Assembly (NCBI RefSeq): GCF_000471905.2
Contig: NW_006498435.1
Span: forward strand, 1,353,297-1,417,296
From: Amborella trichopoda
Lineage: Eukaryota; Streptophyta; Magnoliopsida; Amborellales; Amborellaceae
Length of the DNA: 64,000 bases
Reading direction: 5' to 3'
Numbering within the stretch: the first letter of the stretch is position 1; each line of letters starts with the position of its first letter. Shown here one piece after another: positions 46,141 to 57,839 of the stretch. The translations under genes and the position numbers were made by a program. A model generated the notes under the pieces. The model did not search any database. It worked only from the letters and a program-made list of their open reading frames with translations, and was not told the DNA's origin.

Positions 46141-47440
46141 AATTAGCTTTAGATGTTGTATGAATTTTTTCCCTCACTCGACTTCTACTTTGGTTGCCTA
46201 AAATCCCGTGAAGGACGACGCCTAGTCAGACTCGTTAACTATTAAAGGTTTTTGGGGCAGAGCCGGCTTTTCAGGCCACACAGATCTCAAGATTAAGAGT
46301 GGATGCTTGGGACTCTGCCTTTAATTGAAGACTTGGGCATTGGATAATGGATTGTCCTGAGGTCTATTGATAAATCCAAGGGACTGCAGCATACTGGTCC
46401 CTAGGTTTGGGCAGGTTAGGCTAAGAGTCGGCCGTGGAGCAATCATCATGATCGCCTTAAGTGACTGACATGGTGATTGCTTTTGGCTAGGTTCTAAAAT
46501 CTAGACTTAGGTACTATCTAAACTCGACGATTTAGGGCAAACCTAGCCTGACACTAGGGGAAAAAGCCTTAGCTTAGACATATGGTAGAACCTAGACTAA
46601 GATCTAGACTAGATGGTGCACGAGTGTCGGCTCGGACTAAGAGTGGGTCTAGGTTTGGAGGGGCAAGCAACCCTAATGTTTTTTTTTAGAAAATTTTTTT
46701 TATATAGTTTTAATTTTGATGAAACACAGTTCAACTAAGCATGGTGAAATTAGGGAAAATATGATTTTAGACAAAATTAACAAACTAAAATAAAATCAAA
46801 ATGGCATAAACAAAAAAGATCTATTTGAAGCAAAATATTTTTCTATATTTTTAAAAATTTTATTTTTGGTCAAAAATTGATCAACAGGGAGCCAAAAGTC
46901 CCTGGAATGGTCTTATGGGGTCCCAAAAGTTTACTGGGACACTTGCAGTTGGGCGACACGGGTGGTGTCGCCCAAGCGGCACTAGTGGTGTCGCCCTTGC
47001 AGGGTGGGCGACACGGCAGAGGTCGTCCAAAAAATTATTTTTTTAATCTTTTTTATATTTTTATATTGTTAATATTGATGAAATAAGACTACTTTAAACT
47101 TAGAATAAGAAGGAAATAAAAATATTTATGATGAAATAAATTAAAATAAAGTAAAATAGAAAAGCCTAGATTGAACTAAAAAATATATATATATATTTCT
47201 AAAAAATTTATTTTGATTTGAAATTTTTTGTGCAGTCACAAAAGAGTCCCTAGAATAGATACACAAATTTTCAGAGGTTTCTGAGACCTTTGAATTTGGG
47301 CAACACTAGGAGTGTCGCCCAGAAAAAGCAGGGTTTCGGTGGATTCTAGTCACAACCGACTTTTGGGAACTTTTGTGACTAAAATAGTGAGTAAAAGTGA
47401 ATAAAAATCGTATTTTGAAGCTTGGATCAAGCTTGAAATA
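46141..47440 (-). other. Element E leader
   Basis: About 1.3 kb of untranslated sequence. A/T-rich on both sides of a G/C-rich centre, with GGGCGACAC...GTGTCGCCC palindromes near 46948-47010 and 47300. Related to the E1 leader. Confidence 0.65.
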
Positions 47441-47461
47441 GCCCCACGGTGGGCGCCAAAC
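47441..47461 (-). promoter_or_regulatory. Element E primer-binding site
   Basis: Minus-strand TTTGGCGCCCACCGTGGGGC next to the 5' LTR. The tRNA was not assigned. Confidence 0.75.
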
Positions 47462-48575
47462 TGTTTATGATGAAAATATGACAGATCTTCTGATGAAGAT
47501 CTCTTAAATTTTAACACCTTAAAATAATTAAAAATATGTAAATAAAGTGGTAAAGACATTGGGACAAATCGAATTTAGATCTGAAGCCAAATTTTCCTGG
47601 AAACGAGCAGGTCTACTCGCAGATCTGTGGCAGAGCCAGCATGATCCATAGCATTAAAATACGCTTTTTAAGACAAGTTAATAGATCAAAAATAAATAAA
47701 AGAAGAAAAATAGTAAAAAGAAGAAGAAAGTGAGAGGAAGAAATAATACCAAATCGGGCCGGATGGCCAGGGATTCGTGAGCCTTCGAGGGCTCACTCGT
47801 ATCAGAACCGATCCTCTTTGCCTCTCTGATTTGGATGTTGACTAGTAGATCTCTGGTGTAAAGGGTTAGATCCATGGTTGTTGTGCCCTAATTCTAGTTT
47901 CGATTTAGAGTTTTTATGCCTTAGGTCTAGGTTTTCTCAGTCTTGGGGGTTAGGATGTCAGTATGCTAGGGTTTCTATCTTCTCTAGAGTTTTCAAACTA
48001 GAGATTTTCTAAAGCTGTCGGTCTTTCTCGGTCTGGATGAAAATTTCCTTAGTTTTCTAAGGGTTTTGTGATCTCCAGAGGTTGAATATGAATTCTAAGA
48101 TTTTCTCTAATTATTTGGAATTTTTTTTTGAGATTTTTTCTAAATTTTTAAGAATTTTCTAAGGGTTTTTCCTATTTTTTGTATTTTTTGATAATTTTCC
48201 TAATTTTGGAAATTTCTATGGTTTTTATTTTTCTGAATTATTTGGATTTATCTTGAAGTTTTAGCCTTATCTAATTAAAAAAAATATGTTTACTACGCCA
48301 TCAGATGCATTGCGCGTAAGGGCCTGTCGGGCCCGTTATAGCCCGGCCTGCAACCTGACAATTGGGTCTTATAGGGACTAAATTGTCATTTGTTATATCG
48401 TTTCATCCGTAGGTCCAATTCAAGCGATTCTTGGACCGTTGGAAAGCTCTTGGCCTCTACTTCAAATTAGAATAGAATTTGGGTAGTTTTGGGGTAATTA
48501 AATTGGGTCCACTAGGATAATGTGGTCCTACGATTTCAGAAAACCATTTGCCAGATTTAAAATGGGGTGTGTACA
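47462..48575 (-). repeat. Element E 5' LTR
   Basis: 1114 bp, TGTACACACC...TCATCATAAACA on the minus strand, about 90 bases shorter than the 3' LTR. Confidence 0.85.
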
Positions 48576-49237
48576 GAGGGTCTTAGAAAATTATTTAAAA
48601 ACTTCTTTGGATAAGTGTAAATCAGCTGTGACAAGTCTGTGGAAAATCAACACATAATTGGTGGATGCAAGGGGTGTGATCACGCTGAAAAAGTACAATC
48701 AACCTAATCTAATAATGCAAAGCATAAGGATAAAGCAGGGAAGAGATAAAGATAAAAAATCCTAATCTAATATGATAAGAACAAATGAAGCACATAAAGA
48801 TGATTAGATGAAGATTAAAAATCCCAATTAAAAATCTCAATCTTGAACCGATAAGGATGAATAAAGATCAAGTCTATCGTAACCTATCATTTTCTTCCTT
48901 TTATTATTTATTATTATTATTTATTATTTATTTTTTCATTTTCTAGAATTTGTACGTTACTGGAACTAGGAATCAGAAAACACCAAAATTATAGAGGGCC
49001 AAAACAGGCCCAAAAAGAGATTGCCAAAACTATTTCGGCGTCCTAAGTCGGTTGGCTTGAGTACTGCACAAGTCAATGCGACGTACGCAGTATCGTGGAC
49101 CCTGAATCAAATTCCAGGTTCTTTTTAGTAATTTGTTGGTGATCTCTATCTCTGTACTTTTTATTATTTTTTAGAAAAATACTAGTAAAATTTTACAAGA
49201 AGCTTTTTATGGTCTAAAAGACCCAAATCCTTGAGAG

Positions 49238-49257
49238 CCCCATACTGGGCGCCAAAC
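49238..49257 (-). promoter_or_regulatory. Primer-binding site of element J
   Basis: Minus-strand GTTTGGCGCCCAGTATGGGG, same opening as in E and E1. Confidence 0.65.
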
Positions 49258-50490
49258 TATTTACGCCCAACTTTGATTGAGCTCTGATCAAGATTGACTC
49301 AAATTTATTGTGAAACAAGTTAAAAGTTTAGATCGATTGAGAGAGTGGGGGTCGCTCAAAGTACAAATTTAAAAGCATAGCTAATCTTGCAGATGTAGTC
49401 CTCCTCTAAATCTATTGGCAACGCTAGCTCCATAATCCATTTACTAGACCTTAAAAAGCTTCAAATTCTAACTAATTTTCCTAAGAATGAAAGTAAACTT
49501 ATAATCACATAAAATAAATTGAAAATTAAAGAATTAATACTAAAAAAAATAAGGAAAGGACTGCTTACCTTGAGAACCTAAAACCATGAGTTTTAGACTC
49601 GAATGAGGTTGCTCTCATGCCATCATCTCTTTTGATGATAGCTTTGTTGGTGGAATTGTAGTAATTAGCTTAGATTTCCTAGATTTGATGTTTCTAGTGG
49701 TTGAAGAATGCTTAGGGATCCTATGTGTGGGGTTTCTCTAATTATTTCTAAAGACAAAGATAGATTTCTATGGTTTTTGATAATTTTTGGGATTTCTTAT
49801 AATTTTTTACCAATTTAGGGGATTTTCTAAAAACTTTCGATATGTATCCTTGATCCCTAATTTTTAAGAATTTCTAGGCTATTTTCCTTAATATTTAGGT
49901 TGTTTTCCTAATTTTCTGAAATTCTCTGGAATTTCTTGATTTTTTTTAGGGATTTTCTAACTAATTTTGGATTATTTTCTATTCATTTTTCAGGGATTTT
50001 GAGGGAATTTTTATAGGTTTAAGTGAGGGTTAAGGTTGAAAATAATTGAACTAATCTCCAAGTGCCAATAGGTTAATTCCTTAACTTTTCAGAAATATTT
50101 GGATTTTAACCGACTCAGTTCCTAATGAAAATGGGATTTTCAAGAAGCCCCAACACGTCTGGGCCCATCGAGCTGTGCGACGCGCACTGTCCGCAAGTCT
50201 TACTGCCCGAGCACGACCCGCAGAAGCACGCTCTAGAGGACTATTATGTCATTTAATAGAACAATCTTCCCTGGCCTCTAACTTTTCAACAGAATGTCGG
50301 ATTTCAAGTGATTCTTGGACTGTTGGAAAGTTCTTAAAGTCTACTATGACTTGAAATATGTTTCAAGTATTTTTGGGTTAATTCTATAGGTTGAGGTTCA
50401 CTATGGTTTGTTAGGGTCAGTGTGGCCCTTAGGACTCATAATTAGGGTTTTCTAAAAATTCCCTTAGCCATAATTTCCTAAGGGGATACA
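49258..50490 (-). repeat. Element J LTR (about 1.2 kb)
   Basis: The right end GGGGATACA and left end TATTTACGCC are set by comparison with element E. Diverged but collinear with the E LTRs. Confidence 0.6.
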
Positions 50491-50529
50491 TAAGTATATA
50501 ATGTAAGCCAATTGACTTGGGCATATATG

Positions 50530-50900
50530 CCAATTCACTTGGATCGGGTCTAAGTTCAACTTATAACTAGTCGAGTCGGTTTCGGGTTGGGGCCAGCTTG
50601 ACCCATTCCCACCCTTAGTTGCAAAGGTGTCGGCCACGAAATTTGCATGGGCCTAACCCTCTTTTTCTTTATTGTTTCCTTTTATTTATTTGTTTAATCC
50701 CTGACTCCGCATGGCCCTAATAAGGCCAAGGCCGGGCCTAGGCTTAGGCATCTTTGTTGGTATTTGGGCCGGGCAAGGGCCTAGGCCTCTTTGGCACTGT
50801 TAGGGCTGGGTGGAGCCTATGGGACTAAGGGTGGGCTAGGGCCGAGGCTGGCCCGGCCCGGCCAGGCCCTCCCTGTTGCCAGTACTGGTGGATGCACTTT
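50530..50900. mobile_element. hAT-like MITE ends
   Basis: CCCACCCTTAG at about 50606-50617 and CTAAGGGTGGGC at about 50823 are reverse complements, next to GGGTTGGGGCCAGCTTGACCC and GGCCCGGCCCGGCC words. Many plant hAT-type MITEs have TAAGGGTG ends with GGGCCGGG or GGGTCGGG stretches. Whether these are one or two remnants is unclear. Confidence 0.4.
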
Positions 50901-51112
50901 TTTAGTATACCATGCTCTACTAGGATATGGTTTTTTTATTATTCTCTATTAACGCTCGAGAATATAATTTGATCCTTATGAAAAACCACCCCATGAATGT
51001 TTACATGTCCGTGCACAATCAAATAAAACCTAACATAAATACCCAAAGCGGAATAGTAGCGGAATAGTAGAATATATTCACTAGTAGTAAAATGGATAGA
51101 GAACTTGCACTA

Positions 51113-51195
51113 GGAAGCAATAAAGGGCGAAGCCGAGCAATAAAGGGGGCAGCAATAAAGGGCGAAGCCGAGCCATAAAGGGGGAAGCCGAGGGT
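51113..51195 (+). repeat. About 20-bp repeat (GCAATAAAGGGCGAAGCCGA)
   Basis: About four imperfect copies in tandem, in A/T-rich surroundings just left of the TIR element. Confidence 0.7.
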
Positions 51196-51220
51196 TTAAA
51201 CAATAAAGTCTTAGAGTCAA

Positions 51221-51560
51221 GAAATATGGTTTCAATACTGAAAATCTTTGTGATGATCTTAAAATATATTTTTGTCTCTAATTATAAAATTTAAACTTAA
51301 AAAATAGTGCAGATCAAGCACTATTTCAAAAACTCGAAAATCTTGAAATTGATGGTCCAAAAATGCATTACAAGATGCGCTATTTCAAAAACTTGAAATC
51401 CACATTTTTCTTATGTCCATGTATCTTGTCGTCGAGATGATCAATTTGAGGATATTTGGACATCAAAACGACCTCTTCTAGTGAAATTTTTTAGGTGAGC
51501 CCCGATTTGATTGTTTAGAGCCTCGCACTTATATCATTTTTTTCCTAAGATAAAAAAAAA
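51221..51560 (+). repeat. Left terminal inverted repeat
   Basis: About 330 bp. Contains GTCGAGATGATCAATTTGAGG near 51432, matched in reverse near 58800. A TTATATCATTTT word near 51531 may be an inward TATA box. Confidence 0.7.
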
Positions 51561-52569
51561 AACCTACTATGTTTCAAAGGGGAAAATATTATTAAAATGG
51601 TCAAACCACCTCAAGAAATCAATAAGGCAATTAACTTAAAGCAAGTTACAAACAAGGTGGTTACTTTTAAGGGAAAGGTTTCTATACTTCCCGTACAATA
51701 TAGAAGATCTATGCTTCCCTTATGATATAGAAGATCTATGCTTCCCCTACTATCCAGCCATCCAATTTTGATCAAGAGAGCCACTCAACGTTTGATCTTA
51801 GATCCGACGTCTCAAAATATTTTATTTTTAATTTTTTATACAAATTATATGAATATTAAATTTGGTATGTTCTATCTTTTCATTGGGACGCACCTATAAA
51901 AAATATTAAAAATAATTTTTCGATAAAATATATTAACCAAAATACCCCTTCAAGTTTTCAAGAGTATTTTGGTCATTTTATTTTATTGAAAAAAAATTTA
52001 TATTTTTCACTAGTGTGCATTTAATAGAGGATTGGATGTCAAAATAGTTTATAGTAAACATATTAAAAATAAAATAGTCTAGAGACGTGACATTGTGATT
52101 GGGGCAACTTAGTCCTCCATTCATAATGGACAGTTGGATAAACGGAAGTATATAAGTTTTATGCTGTAGGAGAAACATAGAAAGCTTGCCCTACTTTTAA
52201 AAGATCATAGTCATTGTACATCTTCAAATGCTTATTAGAAATAATTCAAAATGCCCATATTCAACATTTACAACTAAGAAAAAACTTTTAAATATTTAAG
52301 TAATTAGGAATGCACTTGCTTGTTTTGGGCTACGAACTTGGAACAAGAGACTTTTAATAAAAATTATATATTATAGGTTTACAACCCAAAATATATGAGG
52401 GTAGTTTCATTATTTGGATCGGGGCCACTTAAGCCAATCCAAATGATGTAGTTCTTTTACATGTTATGGGTCGTAAATATAGAGCAAGATATTTCAATAA
52501 AAAAGTATGTTATGAGTTTGGAAACTAGAAGAAGTAAGGTTATTCACCTCCCTAAACTCAAGTCATTTG

Positions 52570-52669
52570 AGTGAACTCAATTATTAAAGGAAAAAATGTA
52601 TATAAGGCTGCAACTTTAAAATGTAGAATTAAAAGTGTACCTCAAAACTCCATCGGAAAATGTTGTTCT
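52570..52669 (-). repeat. Middle TIR copy, part left of the Copia insertion
   Basis: Continues on the other side of the Copia element at 57840. It carries the GCAGCCTTATATACATTTT counterpart of the left TIR. Confidence 0.5.
52665..52669 (+). other. Target-site duplication of the Copia element, left copy
   Basis: GTTCT, identical to 57835-57839. Confidence 0.85.
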
Positions 52670-53052
52670 TGTTGAAATCTTGAGAGAAAAAATGGACCCC
52701 TCTCTCAAGATTACTGGCGGTGTCGTGAGACTGAGGATCGTAGAGGGCAGGATTTTCCTGAACAATGAGAACTCAAAAGGTTAATTGTGTGCCTCTCCAT
52801 GGCCATGAAAGGCCTTGTCATAGAGGGATAGAGGAGGAAGCTCTCTAACGTTCGAATTCCTCTTCAAATCTCTGAGAAAACGTGACCCATAATCCTGGGA
52901 GGTGGGTAGTTATCATCTACCCGTTAGATGGTGACTCTTCTCTATCTAAAAAAAGGCCTTTATTTAGTGATAAATATAATATTTGTGATACAGAATAAAG
53001 AGAGAAAAAATAGCATTTATGAGGGCCCCATGGCCACCTATACGTACCAACA
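52670..53052 (-). repeat. Copia 3' LTR
   Basis: 383 bp, starts TGTTGGTACGTATAGGTGGCC on the minus strand and ends AAGATTTCAACA. Polypurine tract on its right. Confidence 0.92.
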
Positions 53053-53068
53053 TCTCCCACTTGGCCAT
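53053..53068 (-). promoter_or_regulatory. Copia polypurine tract
   Basis: Minus-strand GGCCAAGTGGGAGA directly before the 3' LTR. Confidence 0.75.
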
Positions 53069-53746
53069 AACAGATTTATTGATATAATACCACGTATTGA
53101 GCATATCCTTGTCATGAGGTTTTTCACGCTAGTGCGGTTATACATCTCATAACTAAAAATATCCAAAGTCATGTTATAGGTTTTTCACGCTAATGCAGTT
53201 TTTCCTCTCATGATCAAGACATCAAAAATATTCCATTTGGGAGTTCCTGACTTAAATATTTTTAGTCTCATCAGAGCTACATGCTTTGATAATATTTATG
53301 CACTCAATCTCTTTGTCAAAGGGTCTGCAATCATAAATATAATGATAATCAATTTCAATGTGCTTAGCCTTGGAACTTTAAGCTCCATTTCTAATTGATG
53401 AAACAGCAACCTAATTATCGTAAAAAAATTTAACAGGTCTGTCGGCTATATCCAGCTTCAAATCATTTATGAAACGTTTAATTCAGGCGGCATAAGTTGT
53501 AGCAATGCTACAAGCAATATACTCAACTTCTATAGTATACTGAGCTACACAACTTTGTTTCTTGCTAGACCAAGAAACACATCCACCTCCAAAGAGGAAT
53601 ACAAATCTTAATGTTGATTTTCTATCATCTGGGTCTCCAGCAAAATTTGCATCAAAATACCCAGTAACCTCTACATTATAAGCTTGGAAGCACAATTCAT
53701 ACTTTTTAGCTTTCTGAATATATCTGAGTATCATTTTTATGGCTTG

Positions 53747-53880
53747 NNNNNNNNNNNNNNNNNNNNNNNNNNNNNNNNNNNNNNNNNNNNNNNNNNNNNN
53801 NNNNNNNNNNNNNNNNNNNNNNNNNNNNNNNNNNNNNNNNNNNNNNNNNNNNNNNNNNNNNNNNNNNNNNNNNNNNNNNN
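53747..53880. other. Assembly gap (134 N)
   Basis: A run of N inside the Copia element. Confidence 1.
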
Positions 53881-54430
53881 CATGACATAATTTATGCATC
53901 CTACAGCTTGAGTATATGAAATTCTTTCCATTTCGGCTTTGTCACTATCATTTAATGAGCACATTTTCTTTGATAATTTCAAGCCTTTACAAACGGGTGT
54001 ATCTATGGGTTTACAATTTTCCATCTTAAATCTCTTTAAAATACTTTTTAAATAATTTTCTTGTGATGAATATAGAAGTCTCGAACTTCTATCTCTTGTT
54101 TTTTTAATGCCCAGAACATATGAGGCTTCTTTCATATCTTTCATCACAAAATGGGAACTTAGTCATGATTTGGTATGGTTAATCATGCCAATATCATTAC
54201 CGGCTATCAAAATATCATCAACATATAATGATAATATAACAAAATTGATCCCACTATTCCAGACATATACACAATGATCTAACATATTGGCTTTATAACT
54301 AAATTCAGTGATTGCGTTACGAAAAGTAAAGTATCATTTCCTAGAAGACTGTTTTAGGCCATATAAAGATTTATTAAGTTTATATAATTTATCTTCTTGG
54401 CCTTTAATTATATACCCTTCTGGTTGTTTC

Positions 54431-54451
54431 ATATATATATATATATATATT
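54431..54451. repeat. (AT)n microsatellite in Copia
   Basis: About ten AT units in the RT region. Confidence 0.9.
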
Positions 54452-54560
54452 AATTCTCCATTTAAGAAAGTTGTTTTGACATCCATTTAAAATAATTCTA
54501 GATCATAATATCCAACTAATGCTAGGATGATTCTAATCAATAAAAATCTTGCTACTAGAT

Positions 54561-55174
54561 AATAAGTTTATACATAATCTATACCTCCTTTTAGGTAAAT
54601 CTTTTAGCTACCAACCTAGCCTTATATTTATTAATGGATCCATTTGTATTAAGCTTTTTTTTTAAGACCATTAGCAACCAATGGCTTTTCTATTTTTATG
54701 GAGGTCAACCAACTTCTAAACTTGATTTCTTTCAATAGAATCAAGTTCATCATCCATGGCTTGAGTCCACTCAGCTGAGTCATGTGAGCTAATAGCTTCA
54801 TTATAGCTTCAAGGTTCATCTATTGTATCCTCACTTATTGAAGAATAATTATCTCATTCATAAATACATAAAATTCTTTTAACATCATTGGTGGGGCTTT
54901 AGTTCTTTTAGGTCTATCTAGTATACTTGATTCAATTGAATCATTCTCACTAAATGTAGAGGGAATATGAGAAACAGGGTTTTCCAGACCCTTATCTTTA
55001 TTAATTTCATATAAGTCAACAGGCTTATTTAAAATATTTTCATCATCTATATTTTTTAAAAAATGAGCATCATGACTCTCTACTAATGATCTAGTACCAT
55101 GGTTATAGAATCCATACCCTTTAGAATTTTCTTAATAGCCTATAAAAGAATATTTTATAGTTTTACTTTGTAAT
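54561..55174 (-). pseudogene. Copia integrase-RT linker
   Basis: Decayed coding sequence with the lead-in to RT (reverse of the KWTKAMDDELDSIERN-like word near 54740). Poorly conserved linker in Copia elements. Confidence 0.6.
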
Positions 55175-55990
55175 TTACACTATTTTGTGGTGGTATAAGC
55201 ACATGTACCCAAGAACCCAAACTTTCAATATAGTAAGGTCAAGTTTCCTACCTATCCATAATTCATATGAGGTCAAGTCAATAGATTTAGTTGAAACACG
55301 ATTAATAATATATATTGCAGTGTTGAAAGCCTCACCCCAAAAATGAGATGATAAACTTGAATGGCTCATCATAGACCTAACCATGTCTATTATAGTTTTA
55401 TTTCTTCTTTCAGCTATATGATTTTGTTGTGGTGTATATGGCATAGTTGTTTAGTGAATTATATCATGCTCCTTACAAAATTTGGTAAATAAGACGGAGC
55501 AATATTCACCTCCCCTATCTACTTAAAGAATTTTAATGTGTCTACCTAATTGATTTTCTACCTCAACTTTATATTCTTTAAATGTTTCTTAAGCATCAGA
55601 TTTTTTACTAATTAGGTATACATATCCATAACGTAAATAATCATCTATAAATGTTATGAAATATTTTATACATCTATGTGTTTTTACATTTAATAGGCCA
55701 CATATATCAGAGTGAACAATACTAAGTAGTTCATTAGACATTTTCCTTTTAGGGAAAAGCTTCTCAGTTAATTTACCAGAAATACATGACTCGCATGTTT
55801 TGAACACAATTTCTCCAAAATTGGGGAGTAAGTCTCTTTTCACCATTTGATTCATTTTATCTTTATTGATATGTCCTAATCTTAAGTACCCTAAATATGA
55901 ATCATCTATACAAGAAAAAGAATCAAAAGAGGCATCATAATAACCAAAAAAAAGATGAATTTTCATTAATATTTAGTCGATACAAATTGT
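55175..55990 (-). pseudogene. Copia integrase region
   Basis: GAG-pre-integrase and zinc-binding words (LGYLRLGHINKDKMNQMV, CESCISGKLTEKLFPKR), the core start LLSIVHSDICGLLNVKT and FITFIDDYLRYGYVYLI, and the later YTPQQNHIAERRNKTIIDMVRSMM and FWGEAFNTAIYIINR blocks. This is a typical Copia integrase, placed before RT. Fossil. Confidence 0.9.
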
Positions 55991-56660
55991 CAACTTTAGT
56001 ACCATACATCAATGTTCTAGAATGATTACCAATGTTAACCTAACCAGACCTGAACCTTATTTCATAACCCTTATCGTCTAGCCTAGGGACATAAATTAAA
56101 TTGCGCCTCATATTGGACGCATATAATGTATCAGTCAATAAGAGATGCGTTCCTCTTGGTAAACACAGCTGAAAAGTACCGACACCTAGTACATCGCAGT
56201 AGGTGTCATTTCCCATGTAAATTCGCTGGTTGCCGGTTGCAATCTCCTCAATTATGTGAATCAATCCTTAGTCCTCGAGACATGACAAGTGGAGGCTGAG
56301 TCGACCCACCAATTTCTCAGGTCATGGTCGGAAACTATTGATTCTAGGACTATGCAGATCAAGTCTTTTCTTTTTTTTTTATTTCGAGTAGAGTTGTTAT
56401 TCTGGTTCCTATTTTTATTTTTCAACTTAGGATAGTTAAACTTGATGTGCTCAATTTCCTTACAATAAAAACAGGTCTTCTCAACCTTGTTCTTTTTATT
56501 TTTAAAAATCCTTACAATAAAAACAGGTCTTCTCAACTTTGTTCTTTTTATTTTTAAAAATTCTCCCCTTTCCCTTATACCTATTATTTTTCTGATTATT
56601 GAAAGGTTTCTTGGGGATCTAAGAATCTGAACTTTGGACAAAGTGGAGCTCATTTGACTT
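55991..56660 (-). pseudogene. Copia nucleocapsid and protease region
   Basis: A CFYCKEIEHIKFNYPKLK zinc-knuckle-like word near 56430-56480, then WWVDSASTCHVSR near 56270-56310, the Copia aspartic-protease start. Lys/Asn-rich sequence precedes it, with a local duplication of about 65 bp (56457-56521 and 56511-56575). Fossil. Confidence 0.8.
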
Positions 56661-57257
56661 CTTCTTCATTCTTCTCTCAACTTTAATACTGAGATGCATG
56701 GGAAGATTTAACATGGTTATCCCTTGTGCAAAATGATTCAATGCAATTATAACAAACTCTCAAGATAGAGGGAGACTGTTAAGGACAAAGAACACTTGCA
56801 TGTGGTAGGGGACTGGATCCCCAGCTGCAACAAGGTCCTTTTCAAGCATTGTCATTTTGTTGACATACTCGGTCATTGAGTCCAATTCTTTCATTCTGCA
56901 AAAATTGCATTTTTTTTACAACAATTGTACATAGGTCTTAGAAGTGGTCCCATACTTTTTAGATAGGGCACCCATCATACTTTGAGTTGTGGTGTGATCA
57001 TCAAATACTTTAATTAAATCATCTTCCATAAAGCTCAACATAGTAGTCCTAGCTACTTTGTCATCTTCTAACCATTTTTCAAGTCGTCTGGCTTGATCAT
57101 TACCATTAGGTACTAAAATTGGTGGTTCTGTTTCTACGACATAATCTACCATATCTTGGAAAAGAGTATATCCAATTTTTCTTTTCCACATAGAAAACTT
57201 GGTCCCATTGAGTTTTTCAAGTTTGGATAGTTCTGACATGACTAGCCTAGATGCCAT
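56661..57257 (-). pseudogene. Copia gag (capsid) region
   Basis: Starts MASRLVMSELSKLEKLNGTKF with MWKRKIGYTLFQDMVDYVV next, the N-terminal pattern of plant Copia gag, then KKYGTTSKTYVQLL. The start ATG at 57257 lies about 195 bases after the primer-binding site. Fossil. Confidence 0.85.
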
Positions 57258-57436
57258 TTTAAATTTTTAGATAATACCTATAAGTTCAAAAAATTTAATT
57301 GTGTTTAAGAAAAGGTTGTCTACTAGCTAAATCAATAGGTTTTCCGACTCTCCAGTGAGCTGCAACCTCAAAACAAAAATTTTCTCGTATAGTTTATATT
57401 TGCACGATAGGTTATGAGCCCACCACGCTTCCACAA

Positions 57437-57452
57437 CCTGGCTTTGATACCA
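57437..57452 (-). promoter_or_regulatory. Copia primer-binding site
   Basis: Minus-strand TGGTATCAAAGCCAGG, one base from the 5' LTR. It is close to TGGTATCAGAGC, complementary to initiator tRNA-Met. Confidence 0.85.
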
Positions 57453-57453
57453 A

Positions 57454-57834
57454 TGTTGAAATCTTGAGGGAAAAAATAGACTCCTCTCGCAATATTACTG
57501 GCGGTGTTATGAGACTGAGGATCGCAGAGGGCAGGATTTTTCAGAACAATGAGAACTCAAAAGGTTACTTGCGTGCCTTTTCATAACCATGAAAGACCCA
57601 GTTATAGAGGGATGGAGGAGACCGTTCTCCAACGTTCGGTTTCCTTCTGAAATCTTTGAGAAAACGTGGCCCATAATCTTGGGAGGTGGGTAGTTATCAT
57701 CTACCCGTTAGATGATGACTCTTCTTTCTCTAAAAAATGCCTTTATTTAGTGATAAAAATAATATTTATGAGCAAGATTAAAGAAAAAAAAATAGCATGT
57801 ATGAGGGCCTCATGGCCACCCATACGTACCAACA
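57454..57834 (-). repeat. Copia 5' LTR
   Basis: 381 bp, the partner of 52670-53052, with the same TG...CA ends. Confidence 0.92.
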
Positions 57835-57839
57835 GTTCT
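57835..57839 (+). other. Target-site duplication of the Copia element, right copy
   Basis: GTTCT, identical to 52665-52669. Confidence 0.85.

Larger units (their letters stand above)
36235..48575 (-). mobile_element. Element E: structurally whole Tat-type Ty3/Gypsy retrotransposon
   Basis: On the minus strand the order is 5' LTR (47462-48575), primer-binding site, leader, gag, protease with G-patch, RT, two RNase H regions, integrase, tandem-repeat 3' region, polypurine tract, 3' LTR (36235-37441), about 12.3 kb in all. The second RNase H and the absence of a chromodomain place it in the Tat branch. All parts are present but the coding region is broken in at least ten places. The LTRs look roughly 85-90% alike by eye, which suggests an age of several million years. 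No clean 5-bp target duplication was found. It appears to lie in the leader of element J. Confidence 0.85.
48576..50490 (-). mobile_element. Element J: 5' LTR and leader of a related Gypsy element
   Basis: The LTR-like block 49258-50490 has the same plan as E LTRs, with similar words for the late U3 (GATTCTTGGACYGTTGGAAAG near 50310, as in 37280 and 48430). A GGCGCCAAAC primer-binding site follows at 49238-49257, with its leader to the left, including an ATT-rich run at 48900-48945. The leader is cut by element E. No coding part remains here. Confidence 0.65.
53483..54560 (-). pseudogene. Copia reverse transcriptase and RNase H region
   Basis: On the minus strand: the MDVKTTFLNGEL block near 54460-54490, then VLGIKKTRDRSSRLLYSSQENYLKSILKRFKMENCKPIDTPV, and RNase H words GYFDANFAGDPDDRKST and SWSSKKQSCVAQYTIEVEYIA. 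These are the hallmark C-terminal blocks of Copia pol. The gap at 53747-53880 removes the RT/RNase H border. An (AT)n run lies at 54431-54451. Fossil. Confidence 0.9.
52670..57834 (-). mobile_element. Ty1/Copia retrotransposon, full-length fossil
   Basis: 5165 bp with two LTRs of 383 and 381 bp, TG...CA ends, a GTTCT target duplication, a primer-binding site and a polypurine tract. The order on the minus strand is gag, protease, integrase, RT, RNase H, which is the Copia order. It is structurally whole but coding is broken in about ten places, and RT/RNase H crosses an assembly gap. The LTRs look roughly 88-90% alike by eye, so it is not recent. It lies in the middle TIR copy of the DNA transposon and is therefore younger than it. 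Confidence 0.92.

Noticed and set aside
50690-50900. G/C-rich GGCCCGG stretch as a CpG-island promoter
   Set aside because: The word repeats and flanking CTAAGGGTGGG fit a hAT-like MITE better, and no gene follows.
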